DNA of 9,092 nucleotides, taken from contig CAJYKO010000036.1 of the NCBI GenBank assembly GCA_913775215.1, positions 1 to 9,092 of the forward strand, given 5' to 3'. Origin of the DNA: an uncultured Devosia sp. GTDB lineage: Bacteria; Pseudomonadota; Alphaproteobacteria; Rhizobiales; Devosiaceae. A model generated the notes under the pieces. The model was not told where the DNA came from and searched no databases. It worked only from the letters and a program-made list of their open reading frames with translations. Positions within the stretch are counted from its first letter, which is position 1, and every line of letters begins with the position of its first letter. Below, one piece after another: positions 1-7,255 of the stretch. A program made the translations under genes and the position numbers.

Positions 1-2
1 GC

Positions 3-125
3 TATATCTTCGCCCCGGCGCTGAAAGCCGGCGCGTTCAAGGAATTGGCCCTCGCTCTTCAAGCTGCGCCGCTCGGCTATGGCGACATGCCCGATAACAG
101 CGAAATCGTTATAGACGCGGCCTGA
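3..125 (+). CDS. C-terminal end of an unrecognised protein (partial)
   Basis: Reading from base 3, forty sense codons run to a TGA at 123-125. The other two forward frames hit stops early (22-24 and about 107), and third positions in this frame are mostly G or C as in the genes downstream, so this is probably the tail of a real gene whose start lies outside the window. The visible tail is Ala/Leu-rich, consistent with an amphipathic helix (KAGAFKELALALQAAPL), and ends in an acidic, Ile/Val-containing stretch (EIVIDAA). I recognise no family from this fragment and assign no function. It is separated from the preferred malic enzyme start by 127 bases. Confidence 0.55.
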   Translation, partial: YIFAPALKAGAFKELALALQAAPLGYGDMPDNSEIVIDAA

Positions 126-242
126 AACCGACCTCGACCAATTGCCTAGTCCATGGCAGCCGATTCTTGCGCCGGCCATGGGCTCACGCCCCTTTCCTTC
201 GGCGCTGATTGGTGGCAGGAACGGCGCGTATTTGCCTTTGCC

Positions 243-247
243 GGAGG
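243..247 (+). promoter_or_regulatory. Shine-Dalgarno site deciding the maeB start
   Basis: GGAGG lies five bases before the GTG at 253. No comparable site precedes the TTG at 142 or the ATG at 178 in the same frame. This is the main sequence reason for choosing GTG 253 as the malic enzyme start. Confidence 0.7.
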
Positions 248-252
248 AAAGC

Positions 253-2532
253 GTGTCGACCGATCCCAATGAACAACGCAAGGTCCTGCGCGAAGCCGCT
301 CTCCACTTCCATGAATTCCCCAAGCCCGGCAAGCTGGAGATCCAGCCGACCAAGCCTCTCGGCAATCAGCGCGACCTTGCACTGGCCTATTCGCCCGGCG
401 TTGCGGCGCCCTGTGAGGAGATTGCAGAGAACCCGGAATCCGTCGCCCGCTACACCTCACGCCAGAATCTGGTGGCGGTGATTTCCAACGGTACTGCCGT
501 CTTGGGGCTTGGCAATATCGGCGCATTGGCCTCAAAGCCGGTGATGGAAGGCAAGGCGGTTCTCTTCAAGAAGTTCGCAGGGATCGACGTCTTCGATCTC
601 GAAGTCGACGAGCTCGATCCGAAGAAATTCGTCGATGCCGTGGCCCCGCTCTGGCCGACTTTTGGCGGCATCAATCTTGAAGATATCCGGGCGCCGGACT
701 GCTTCGAGATCGAGGAAAACCTGCGCGAGCGCATGCCGATTCCGGTGTTCCATGACGACCAGCACGGCACGGCGATCATCGTTGGCGCTGCGGTGCTCAA
801 TGGGCTCGAGCTGACCGGCAAGAAGATCGAAGAGGTCAAAATCTGCACCTCTGGGGCAGGGGCCGCAGCCATCGCTTGCCTTAACGTCCTCGTCGCCCTC
901 GGGGCCAAATATGAGAACATCTGGGTAGCAGATAAGGACGGTTTGGTTACCCACAAGCGTAATGACGTCAACGACAAGTGGCGCGGCCAATTCCGGCGCG
1001 AAAGTGACGCGACCACTCTGGCCGAAGTGATCGAAGGCGCAGACGTGTTCCTCGGTCTTTCGGCCGCTGGTGCGCTCAAGCCAGAAATGCTGATGAAGAT
1101 GGCGCCCAAGCCGCTCATTCTCGCGCTGGCCAATCCGAACCCTGAAATCATGCCCGAAGTCGCCAAGGCGACGCGTCCCGATGCCATGGTCTGCACCGGG
1201 CGCTCGGACTATTCGAACCAGGTAAACAACGTCCTCTGCTTCCCCTTCATCTTCCGCGGCGCGCTCGACGTGCATGCGACGACGATCAATGAAGAGATGA
1301 AGCTGGCTGCGGTCCGGGCGATCGCCAAGCTCGCGCATGAGCCAAGCCTCGAGGTCTCGCCCTCGGGTGCGCCGGCGGTGTTTGGACCGGACCACATCAT
1401 TCCCAATCCGTTCGATCAGCGGCTGATCCTGCGCATTGCGCCGGCCGTGGCGCGGGCAGCAATGGAATCGGGTGTGGCCAAGCGCCCGATAGAGGATTGG
1501 GACGCCTATCAGGATCGTCTCAACCGCTTCGTGTTCCGCTCGGGCCTCGTGATGAAGCCGATCGTCGATCGGGCGCAGGGGCAGGGCAAGAGGATTGCCT
1601 TTGCCGATGGCGAGGACGAACGCGTGCTGCGCGCCGCCCAAGTGGTGCTTGAAGAGCGCATTGCGCGACCGATCCTGATCGGCCGTCCGGCCGTCATCGA
1701 GGCGCGCATCGAGCGCTTCGGCCTCAGCATCCAGCCGGGTCGCGATTTCGAAGTGATCAATCCTGAAGACGATCCGCGCTATCGCGACTATGTCAGCCTC
1801 TTCCACTCGCTGGTGGGCCGCAATGGCGTGACGCCGGATACGGCGCGCACTATCGTTCGCACCAATACCACTGTGATCGGCGCTCTGGCCGTCAAGCGTG
1901 GCGAGGCCGATGGGCTGATCTGCGGTCTGCAAGGTCGCTTCATCAAGCATGTCCGCGACATCCGTTCGATCATCGGCTTGCAGGATGGCGTCAATGACGC
2001 GTCTGCGCTCTCGATGCTTATCATGCCACGCGGCGCATTCTTCCTCGCCGATACCTATGTGAACATGAACCCGTCTTCGGACGAGCTCGTGAGTATTGCG
2101 CTGCAGGCGCGGGATCACCTCAAGCGCTTCAATATCGAGGCGCGTCTGGCGCTTCTCAGCTATTCCAACTTTGGTTCTCGCGATGGCGACAGCGCCTTCA
2201 AGATGCGCGAAGTCTATGCCAAGCTGAAAGCTGTTGCGCCGGACTTGATCGTCGAAGGCGAAATGCAGGGCGACCTGGCACTCAATCAGGAACTGCGCGA
2301 GCGCTACGTTCCCGATACCGTGCTGCGCGGCGAGGCCAATCTCCTGCTGTTCCCAGACCTCGATGCGGCCAACCTTTCCATGACCTTGCTCAAGGAGATG
2401 AACAATGCTCTCGCCGTCGGGCCCATCCTGATGGGCACCAAGGCGCCTGCGCATATCCTTGCGCCATCGGTCACAAGCCGCGGCATCGTCAACATGGCGG
2501 CGATTGCCGCCAATGAAGCTGTGGGAGCCTAG
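253..2532 (+). CDS. maeB: NADP-dependent malic enzyme, MaeB type (malic enzyme + PTA-like domain)
   Basis: Oxidative decarboxylation of L-malate to pyruvate and CO2 in the cytoplasm, with reduction of NAD(P). From GTG 253 the protein has 759 residues, the size usual for the fused MaeB class; the frame stays open back to TTG 142 but those 37 extra codons do not look like family sequence and lack a ribosome site. Numbered from the GTG, the malic enzyme part covers about 1-430: YSPGVAAPC near 46 carries the presumed catalytic Tyr, the NLEDIRAPD and HDDQHGTAI segments (E143/D144, D168/D169) match the metal-binding region, and GAGAAAIA near 201 is the dinucleotide-binding Gly-rich turn. The rest (about 430-759) is a phosphotransacetylase-like domain, with [10 protein letters not shown] early and [12 protein letters not shown] near 667. 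In characterised relatives this domain lacks PTA activity and mediates oligomerisation and acetyl-CoA inhibition. NADP versus NAD preference cannot be settled by eye. Confidence 0.95.
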   Translation: MSTDPNEQRKVLREAALHFHEFPKPGKLEIQPTKPLGNQRDLALAYSPGVAAPCEEIAENPESVARYTSRQNLVAVISNGTAVLGLGNIGALASKPVMEGKAVLFKKFAGIDVFDLEVDELDPKKFVDAVAPLWPTFGGINLEDIRAPDCFEIEENLRERMPIPVFHDDQHGTAIIVGAAVLNGLELTGKKIEEVKICTSGAGAAAIACLNVLVALGAKYENIWVADKDGLVTHKRNDVNDKWRGQFRRESDATTLAEVIEGADVFLGLSAAGALKPEMLMKMAPKPLILALANPNPEIMPEVAKATRPDAMVCTGRSDYSNQVNNVLCFPFIFRGALDVHATTINEEMKLAAVRAIAKLAHEPSLEVSPSGAPAVFGPDHIIPNPFDQRLILRIAPAVARAAMESGVAKRPIEDWDAYQDRLNRFVFRSGLVMKPIVDRAQGQGKRIAFADGEDERVLRAAQVVLEERIARPILIGRPAVIEARIERFGLSIQPGRDFEVINPEDDPRYRDYVSLFHSLVGRNGVTPDTARTIVRTNTTVIGALAVKRGEADGLICGLQGRFIKHVRDIRSIIGLQDGVNDASALSMLIMPRGAFFLADTYVNMNPSSDELVSIALQARDHLKRFNIEARLALLSYSNFGSRDGDSAFKMREVYAKLKAVAPDLIVEGEMQGDLALNQELRERYVPDTVLRGEANLLLFPDLDAANLSMTLLKEMNNALAVGPILMGTKAPAHILAPSVTSRGIVNMAAIAANEAVGA

Positions 2533-2535
2533 GTC

Positions 2536-2826
2536 ATGATCCGGCACACGGTGGCGTTTTCGCTCAAGCACGCGGCGGGATCGGCTGAGGAAAAGGCCTT
2601 TCTCGATGCGGCCCTTGTGCTCAAGGCGATCCCAGGCGTCGAAAAGTTCGAGCAGCTCCGCCAGGTGAGCCCGAAGGCTGATTACGCCTTTGGGTTCTCG
2701 ATGGAGTTCGCCGATCAGGCTGCCTATGACGGCTACAATGTCCACCCCGATCACGTCGCCTTTGTGCGGGATCGCTGGGTGCCCGAAGTCGCGCGGTTCC
2801 AGGAGATCGACTACGTTGCGCTCTGA
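2536..2826 (+). CDS. Dabb (stress-responsive A/B barrel) domain protein
   Basis: A 96-residue protein starting at ATG 2536, three bases after the maeB stop, so its ribosome site (GGAG at 2523-2526) lies inside the maeB end and the two genes are probably co-transcribed. The opening IRHTVAFSL, the central KADYAFGFSMEFAD strand and the ending HPDHVAFVRDRWVPEVARF are the pattern of the Dabb family (Pfam PF07876), small dimeric ferredoxin-like alpha/beta barrels. There is no signal peptide or membrane segment, so it should be cytoplasmic. Family members range from plant stress proteins to polyketide cyclases such as olivetolic acid cyclase; most bacterial ones have no known substrate. Conserved His residues (H70, H73) fall in the usual region, but I cannot say whether it is catalytic. 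Its link to malic enzyme is positional only. Confidence 0.87.
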   Translation: MIRHTVAFSLKHAAGSAEEKAFLDAALVLKAIPGVEKFEQLRQVSPKADYAFGFSMEFADQAAYDGYNVHPDHVAFVRDRWVPEVARFQEIDYVAL

Positions 2827-2881
2827 CGCGTGACACGGTAAGACCAGCCCACATCCCGCGACGAAGAGCCGAGGAAGACGC

Positions 2882-3853
2882 ATGAACCAGATCGCTGTGT
2901 TCAGTGGCAGTGCGCATCCCGAGCTTGCGAACCAGATCTGCGCGGAACTCGACGTTCCGCTTCAGCCCACCCGGGTCAAGCGTTTCTCCAACGACTGTAT
3001 CGAAGTGCAATTGCAGGCCAATTGCCGCGAGCAGGATGTGTTCCTCGTCCAGACGCTCGCCGAGCCGGTGCAGGAACACCTGATGGAATTGCTGCTGATG
3101 CTCGATGCGGCCCGTGGCGCTTCGGCGGCGCGGATCACGGCGGTCATTCCGCACTATTCCTACGCCCGCTCCGACAAAAAGGACGCGCCACGGATTTCCA
3201 TCGGCGGGCGCCTCGTTGCCGATCTCCTCAAGACCGCAGGTGCCGATCGCGTGCTGACCATGACGCTGCACTCGCCACAGGTGCATGGCTTTTTCAGTGT
3301 ACCGGTCGATCATCTTCACGCGCTCAACGAGCTGGCGGCGCATTTCAAGCGGTTCAATCTATCCAACTCCGTCGTTGTGTCTCCTGACCTCGGCAATGCT
3401 AAAACCGCCGCAGCCTTTGCCAAGCGCCTCGGCTTGCCGGTCGCTGCAGGCGCCAAGGAGCGGATTTCGGATACGGAAGTGCGCATCTCGGCCGTGATCG
3501 GCGACGTGCGCGGCAAAGATGTCATCATTCTCGACGATGAGATCGCAAGCGGCGGGTCGATCCTTGAATTGCTCAAGCACCTGCGCGCCAATGGCGCCCG
3601 GTCTATGCGGGTCGCTTGTACGCACGGCATCTTTGCCGGTCAGTCCGTTGCGCGCCTGGCCGCCGAGCCGGATGTGATCGAGATCGTCTGCACCAATACC
3701 TTGCCCAATGCGGCGCGACAGGCTCATGGAAAGCTGACTATCTTATCGGTCGCTCCAGCACTTGCGGAAGCAATGCGCCGCATCAGTTCCGGCGAGTCCG
3801 TTAGCGCGCTCTTTGATGAAAACACCACGCCAGCGCGCATGGCGGCCGAATAG
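2882..3853 (+). CDS. Divergent ribose-phosphate pyrophosphokinase (PRPP synthetase) homologue
   Basis: A 323-residue protein, about canonical Prs length, with GAGGA at 2871-2875 six bases before ATG 2882. Canonical Prs makes PRPP from ribose 5-phosphate and ATP for nucleotide, His, Trp and NAD synthesis. Family landmarks are present in order: an N-terminal VFSGSAHPELA start, FSND near 35, IPHYSYARSD at 89-98 (ATP site region), TLHSPQVHGFF at 128-138 with the conserved His130, VVSPDLGNAKTA at 165-176, a K-x-R catalytic loop (K192, R194), and LDDEIASGGS at 217-226. The last is the PRPP/ribose-phosphate loop, which in classical enzymes reads DDMIDTGGT; here the second-half Asp is Ala222 and both Thr are Ser. 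DLHAEQ of E. coli is TLHSPQ here, and the AxQDRR segment is RSDKKD. The fold and catalytic pair are retained, so it may be active, but it is more likely a paralogue than the housekeeping prs, hence no symbol. Confidence 0.85.
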   Translation: MNQIAVFSGSAHPELANQICAELDVPLQPTRVKRFSNDCIEVQLQANCREQDVFLVQTLAEPVQEHLMELLLMLDAARGASAARITAVIPHYSYARSDKKDAPRISIGGRLVADLLKTAGADRVLTMTLHSPQVHGFFSVPVDHLHALNELAAHFKRFNLSNSVVVSPDLGNAKTAAAFAKRLGLPVAAGAKERISDTEVRISAVIGDVRGKDVIILDDEIASGGSILELLKHLRANGARSMRVACTHGIFAGQSVARLAAEPDVIEIVCTNTLPNAARQAHGKLTILSVAPALAEAMRRISSGESVSALFDENTTPARMAAE

Positions 3854-3911
3854 CTAACCGGGCATTAATCGATCTCCCGGCATACTGACCTTCCCTTGAA
3901 TTGGTCAGACT
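3854..3911 (+). other. Short intergenic region with two inverted repeats before ftsB
   Basis: Between the prs-like stop and the ftsB start are 58 bases. CCGGG (3858-3862) and CCCGG (3876-3880) form a 5-bp inverted repeat around 13 bases; no T run follows, so it is a poor intrinsic terminator. CTGACC (3885-3890) and GGTCAG (3903-3908) form a perfect 6-bp inverted repeat with a 12-base loop ending three bases before the ATG. No clear -35/-10 pair is seen. Confidence 0.4.
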
Positions 3912-4310
3912 ATGCCAACTCGTCTTAAACGCCCGCCGTTCTGGCGCCCGCTGGGGCTCGCCATCGCCCTTTTGGCTTTCCAGGGCTATCTCGGCTATTC
4001 CGCGATCAGCGGCCAATTCGGCATCGAAAGCCGCGAGGCGATCCACAACGATATCCAGGTGCTCAAGGACAAGTCCGCGGCACTGCAGGCTGAGATCGAC
4101 AGCTTCGAACATCGCAACTCGCTGATGAATCCACGTCACCTTGACCCTGATATTGTCACCGAACGGGCCCGGGCTCTGCTCAATATGGCCAATGCCGACG
4201 ACATCCTTGTTATGGTCGATCCAAACTCCGGTAAACCTGTTTCCGGTAAATTCGAAGAATTAACTGATGGCGAGTTAATCAAGATTATCGAAGATGGCTC
4301 AACACTTTAG
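3912..4310 (+). CDS. ftsB: Septum formation initiator, FtsB/DivIC family
   Basis: A 132-residue single-pass inner-membrane protein. A short basic N-terminus (RLKR) is followed by a hydrophobic helix at about 13-31, then a periplasmic coiled coil at about 38-70 (heptad-like Ile/Leu spacing through IHNDIQVLKDKSAALQAEI), and the conserved ERARALLNMANADDILVM segment at 84-101. This is the FtsB/DivIC architecture, in which the protein joins FtsL and FtsQ in the divisome and helps trigger septal peptidoglycan synthesis. Its place directly upstream of pdhA is the usual one in alphaproteobacteria. The start is forced: TGA at 3897-3899 closes the frame upstream, and a later start would cut the membrane helix; yet no good Shine-Dalgarno sequence precedes it. 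The last third is AT-richer than the surroundings and has two TTA Leu codons (117 and 122) inside an inverted repeat. Confidence 0.88.
   Translation: MPTRLKRPPFWRPLGLAIALLAFQGYLGYSAISGQFGIESREAIHNDIQVLKDKSAALQAEIDSFEHRNSLMNPRHLDPDIVTERARALLNMANADDILVMVDPNSGKPVSGKFEELTDGELIKIIEDGSTL
4259..4279 (+). repeat. Perfect 7-bp inverted repeat inside the ftsB 3' end
   Basis: ATTAACT (4259-4265), seven bases, then AGTTAAT (4273-4279). It is AT-rich in a GC-rich setting and lies 145-165 bases before the pdhA start. Its symmetry resembles a dimeric regulator's operator. A 9-base direct repeat, TCCGGTAAA, sits just before it (4227-4235 and 4242-4250, 15 bases apart). Function is not established and the stretch is also coding. 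Confidence 0.35.
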
Positions 4311-4423
4311 GTTGATTCCTATCGATTGCGCTTGGCAATTTTATCTGCTCTAAGCTTGCGCTATAGTGCTGGAAATGGCCTGATCGGCCCAGCGGCAAAT
4401 TCCATTCTAGACGGGAGCCTACC
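4311..4423 (+). promoter_or_regulatory. Probable leader/promoter region of the pdh operon
   Basis: This 113-base gap is the largest between genes in the right-hand part, and its first half is AT-richer than its surroundings, so the main pdh promoter is most likely here or in the ftsB end. TATAGT at 4362-4367 is a good -10-like hexamer at the centre of an imperfect palindrome (GCGCTATAGTGC, 4358-4369), but no convincing -35 lies 16-18 bases upstream; TTGGCA at 4332-4337 is 24 bases away. A small GGCC-TGATC-GGCC hairpin is at 4377-4389. GGGAG at 4413-4417 is the pdhA ribosome site, six bases from the ATG. Confidence 0.35.
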
Positions 4424-5443
4424 ATGGCGCGCAAGGCGACGGCCACTTCGGCCAAGACGCAGCCCAACGTCCCACAGTTCACCAATGAACAGGATCTCGA
4501 CGCATTCCGCGAGATGTTGCTGATCCGTCGGTTCGAAGAAAAGGCCGGCCAGATGTATGGCATGGGCCTCATCGGCGGTTTCTGCCATCTCTATATCGGC
4601 CAGGAAGCTGTCGTCACCGGCATAACCATGGCCAGTGAAAAGGGCAAGGACGCCCAGATTACAGGCTATCGCGACCACGGCCACATGCTGGTCATGGGCC
4701 TCGACCCCAAGGGTGTGATGGCCGAGCTCACCGGCCGTCAGGGCGGCTTGTCGAAAGGCAAGGGTGGCTCAATGCACATGTTCTCCAATGAGCATCGCTT
4801 TTACGGCGGTAACGGCATCGTCGGTGCGCAGGTGTCTCTCGGCGCGGGCCTTGCCTTTGCCTCGAAATATACCGGCGACGGTTCGGTCAGCATTGCCTAT
4901 TTCGGCGACGGCGCGGCCAATCAGGGCCAGGTCTACGAGACCTTCAACATGGCCAAGCTCTGGAAGCTGCCGGTTGTCTTCATCATCGAAAACAACAAAT
5001 ACGCCATGGGCACCTCGATCGAGCGCGCTGCCGCGACGACCGACTTCTCCAAGCGCGGCGCTTCGTTCGACATTCCGGGCGAGCAGGTCGACGGCATGGA
5101 CGTGCGCATGGTCTATGATGCCGCCAAGCGCGCCATCGAACATGCGCGTTCGGGCAATGGCCCCTACATCCTCGAAATGCTGACCTATCGCTACCGCGGT
5201 CACTCCATGTCCGATCCGGCGAAGTATCGCTCGAAGGACGAAGTGACCAAGTATCGCCAGGAACGCGACCCGATCGAACAGGTGCGTGCGCGCCTCATCG
5301 AAGGCGGCGTCGTGACCGAGGAAGACCTCAAGAAGATCGAGACCGAAATTCGTGCCATTGTCACGGAAGCGGCCGATTTTGCCACCAATGATCCGGAACC
5401 CGATCCGTCGGAACTCTGGACCGACATCACCATCGAGGCTTAA
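4424..5443 (+). CDS. pdhA: Pyruvate dehydrogenase E1 component, alpha subunit
   Basis: The alpha chain of the heterotetrameric (alpha2beta2) thiamine-diphosphate E1, which decarboxylates pyruvate and passes the acetyl group to lipoyl-E2 in the cytoplasmic PDH complex. At 339 residues it has normal length. The thiamine-diphosphate motif begins at GDG (161-163) and ends at the NN pair (190-191) before KYAMGT. Other family marks are RRFEEKAGQMYGMG at 35-48, GFCHLYIGQEAV at 52-63, YRDHGH at 82-87, the GGSMHM block at 114-119, and YRYRGHSMSDPAKYRS near 255-270, which matches the loop that is phosphorylated in mitochondrial E1-alpha (S261 and S263 here); bacterial enzymes are not generally known to be controlled that way. 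The N-terminal 20 residues are a polar, variable tail. A good ribosome site supports ATG 4424. It is followed after six bases by a membrane-protein gene rather than directly by pdhB. Confidence 0.97.
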   Translation: MARKATATSAKTQPNVPQFTNEQDLDAFREMLLIRRFEEKAGQMYGMGLIGGFCHLYIGQEAVVTGITMASEKGKDAQITGYRDHGHMLVMGLDPKGVMAELTGRQGGLSKGKGGSMHMFSNEHRFYGGNGIVGAQVSLGAGLAFASKYTGDGSVSIAYFGDGAANQGQVYETFNMAKLWKLPVVFIIENNKYAMGTSIERAAATTDFSKRGASFDIPGEQVDGMDVRMVYDAAKRAIEHARSGNGPYILEMLTYRYRGHSMSDPAKYRSKDEVTKYRQERDPIEQVRARLIEGGVVTEEDLKKIETEIRAIVTEAADFATNDPEPDPSELWTDITIEA

Positions 5444-5449
5444 GCGCAG

Positions 5450-5845
5450 ATGGGCATCCTGCTCGGCGTCATCCTGTTGTTTGCCTTGCTGTCCGGCGCG
5501 CTTGCCGCCGGGCAGGCGATGGCGATCAGCCGGCTGGCAAGTGCTGGCGGCCCGAACTGGCGCGACTGGTTGTTTGGCTGGTGGCGCTTTGAACGCATTT
5601 CTGGCTGGGCCGGGCTCAGCGGCGAAGTGCAGGCGGCCATCTATAAGCGCGCTGTTATCGCGTGCCTCGTCTTCATCATTTTCGGCCTGATCCTGAGTGG
5701 ATGGGTCGTCAATCAACGCGGGGAGGCGGCCCAGGTCGGTGCCGTCAGCCTCAACGATTGGCGCGTTTTGCCCGCCCATCTCGCCGAACACTTTGACATT
5801 CGCCGCGCGGCTCCGATGCCCGGCGCGCTCATTCTGGAGAGCTGA
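5450..5845 (+). CDS. Small two-helix membrane protein between pdhA and pdhB
   Basis: I do not recognise a family. The 131-residue product has a hydrophobic N-terminal segment (about 2-24), a Trp-rich stretch with [11 protein letters not shown] at 37-47, a second hydrophobic helix (about 67-88) and a C-terminal tail of about 43 residues ending in LILES. The first segment could be a membrane anchor or an uncleaved signal. It is very likely translated: it begins six bases after the pdhA stop, ends one base before the pdhB ATG, has codon use like its neighbours, and its last codons contain the pdhB ribosome site. Its own ribosome site is weak (GAGG at 5435-5438, 11 bases upstream), suggesting low expression or coupling to pdhA. 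It could tether the PDH complex to the membrane or simply be an inserted passenger; nothing in the sequence decides this. Confidence 0.75.
   Translation: MGILLGVILLFALLSGALAAGQAMAISRLASAGGPNWRDWLFGWWRFERISGWAGLSGEVQAAIYKRAVIACLVFIIFGLILSGWVVNQRGEAAQVGAVSLNDWRVLPAHLAEHFDIRRAAPMPGALILES
5836..5839 (+). promoter_or_regulatory. Shine-Dalgarno site deciding the pdhB start
   Basis: GGAG lies seven bases before ATG 5847 and inside the last codons of the membrane-protein gene. The pdhB frame stays open upstream to 5697, but those 50 codons overlap the membrane-protein gene and do not resemble E1-beta, while the lipoyl domain begins right at ATG 5847. Confidence 0.75.
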
Positions 5846-5846
5846 T

Positions 5847-7244
5847 ATGCCCCAAATCCTCATGCCCGCCCTGTCTCCCACCATGGAAGAGGGCAAGCTC
5901 GCCAAGTGGCTCGTCAAGGTCGGCGACACCGTCAAATCCGGCGACGTGCTGGCCGAAATCGAAACCGACAAGGCGACGATGGAAGTCGAGTCGGTCGATG
6001 AGGGCGTGGTCAAGGAAATCCTCGTCGAGGAAGGCACCGAGGGCGTGAAGGTCAATACCCCGATCGCGCTGGTGCTCGGCGAAGGCGAAGAAGTGGGCGA
6101 GGGCAATCGCCCAGCCGCTCAGGCGACCTCGTCGGATCCGGAAGGCCAGTCGGCAGTTCCGGAAGCAGCGGCTGCGTCGGTTCCCGCAGAGCCCAAGGCC
6201 GGTGGCGAAGCCCCGAAATTCGTGGCGCAGAACGATCCCGACCTGCCCGAAGGCGTCGAGATGGTCGAGCTGACCGTGCGTCAGGCGCTCAACGAAGCCA
6301 TGGCCGAAGAAATGCGTTCGGACGCCAATGTCTTCATCATGGGCGAAGAAGTGGCCGAATATCAGGGCGCCTACAAGGTGACCCAGGGCCTGTTGCAGGA
6401 ATTCGGTCCGCAGCGCGTCATTGATACGCCGATCACCGAGCACGGTTTTGCCGGTCTCGCCGTCGGTGCGGCCTTTGCCGGCTTGAAGCCGATCGTTGAA
6501 TTCATGACCTGGAACTTTGCCATGCAGGCAATCGACCAGATCATCAACTCGGCTGCCAAGCAGCTCTATATGTCCGGCGGCCAGGTGACGGCGCCGATGG
6601 TGTTCCGCGGCCCCAACGGCGCGGCCGCCCGCGTTGCCGCCCAGCACAGCCAGGACTATTCGGCTTGGTATAGCCACGTTCCGGGCCTCACCGTCATCGC
6701 GCCCTACAGCGCTGCCGACGCCAAGGGCCTTCTCAAGGCAGCCATCCGCTCGCCCAACCCGGTCGTCTTCCTCGAAAACGAAATCCTCTACGGCTCCACC
6801 GGCCTCGTGCCGAAGATGGACGATTTCGTGCTGCCGATCGGCAAGGCCCGTATCGCCCGCAAGGGTGCGGACGTGACGATCGTGTCGTTCTCGATGGGCA
6901 TGCGCTATGCGACCCAGGCGACTGAGAAGCTCGTTGCGGCCGGCGTCGATGTCGAACTAATCGATCTGCGCACGCTGCGTCCGATGGACAGCGACACCGT
7001 CATCGAATCCGTCAAGAAGACCGGTCGTCTCGTAACTGTCGAAGAAGGCTGGCCGCAGGGCGGTATCGGCGCCGAACTCGCCGCCCGCGTCATGGAACAG
7101 GCTTTCGACTATCTCGATGCGCCCGTGCTGCGCGTGACCGGCAAGGACGTGCCGATGCCCTACGCTGCAAACCTTGAAAAGCTGGCCTTGCCCAATGTTG
7201 ACGAAGTGATCGCGGCCGTGAATGCCGTGACCTATCGCTCGTAA
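5847..7244 (+). CDS. pdhB: Pyruvate dehydrogenase E1 component, beta subunit with N-terminal lipoyl domain
   Basis: A 465-residue beta chain of PDH E1, longer than the usual 325-330 because a lipoyl domain is fused in front. Residues 1-80 are the lipoyl domain, with the lipoylated Lys42 in [10 protein letters not shown]; residues 82-138 are an acidic, Ala-rich flexible linker; from about 139 on is the transketolase-type E1-beta. Visible marks of the latter are [18 protein letters not shown] at 165-182 (Glu167/168 region contacts the thiamine cofactor), [11 protein letters not shown] at 193-203, [16 protein letters not shown] at 254-269 with the conserved His267, and the C-terminal domain with [10 protein letters not shown] at 372-381 and VEEGW at 398-402. 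Lipoyl-bearing E1-beta is known in alphaproteobacteria such as Zymomonas and Sinorhizobium. The domain is about three-quarters identical to the one in the neighbouring E2. Start is ATG 5847; stop precedes pdhC by 11 bases. Confidence 0.97.
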   Translation: MPQILMPALSPTMEEGKLAKWLVKVGDTVKSGDVLAEIETDKATMEVESVDEGVVKEILVEEGTEGVKVNTPIALVLGEGEEVGEGNRPAAQATSSDPEGQSAVPEAAAASVPAEPKAGGEAPKFVAQNDPDLPEGVEMVELTVRQALNEAMAEEMRSDANVFIMGEEVAEYQGAYKVTQGLLQEFGPQRVIDTPITEHGFAGLAVGAAFAGLKPIVEFMTWNFAMQAIDQIINSAAKQLYMSGGQVTAPMVFRGPNGAAARVAAQHSQDYSAWYSHVPGLTVIAPYSAADAKGLLKAAIRSPNPVVFLENEILYGSTGLVPKMDDFVLPIGKARIARKGADVTIVSFSMGMRYATQATEKLVAAGVDVELIDLRTLRPMDSDTVIESVKKTGRLVTVEEGWPQGGIGAELAARVMEQAFDYLDAPVLRVTGKDVPMPYAANLEKLALPNVDEVIAAVNAVTYRS

Positions 7245-7255
7245 GGAGACCCGGG

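Noticed and set aside
532..2883. A 783-codon open frame on the minus strand opposite maeB and the Dabb gene
   Set aside because: It mirrors a gene with clear family motifs; its product is Arg/His/Asp-rich with no recognisable domain, as expected from reading GC-rich codons backwards.
3858..3880. CCGGG/CCCGG inverted repeat as a terminator after the prs-like gene
   Set aside because: The stem is only 5 bp with a 13-base loop and no T run follows, so an intrinsic terminator is not supported.
4260..4278. Possible CtrA site (TTAA...TTAA) in ftsB
   Set aside because: The two TTAA half-sites are 11 bases apart instead of the 7 of the CtrA consensus.
4332..4367. TTGGCA and TATAGT as a sigma-70-type promoter for pdhA
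   Set aside because: The hexamers are separated by 24 bases, too far for a normal promoter; TATAGT is mentioned only as a -10 candidate.
5697..5846. A 50-residue N-terminal extension of pdhB
   Set aside because: It would overlap the membrane-protein gene in another frame, has no ribosome site of note, and the lipoyl domain begins precisely at ATG 5847, which has a good site.
4769..6106. A 445-codon open frame on the minus strand across pdhA, the membrane protein and pdhB
   Set aside because: It crosses three genes that fit known families or tight operon spacing, and shows no domain of its own.
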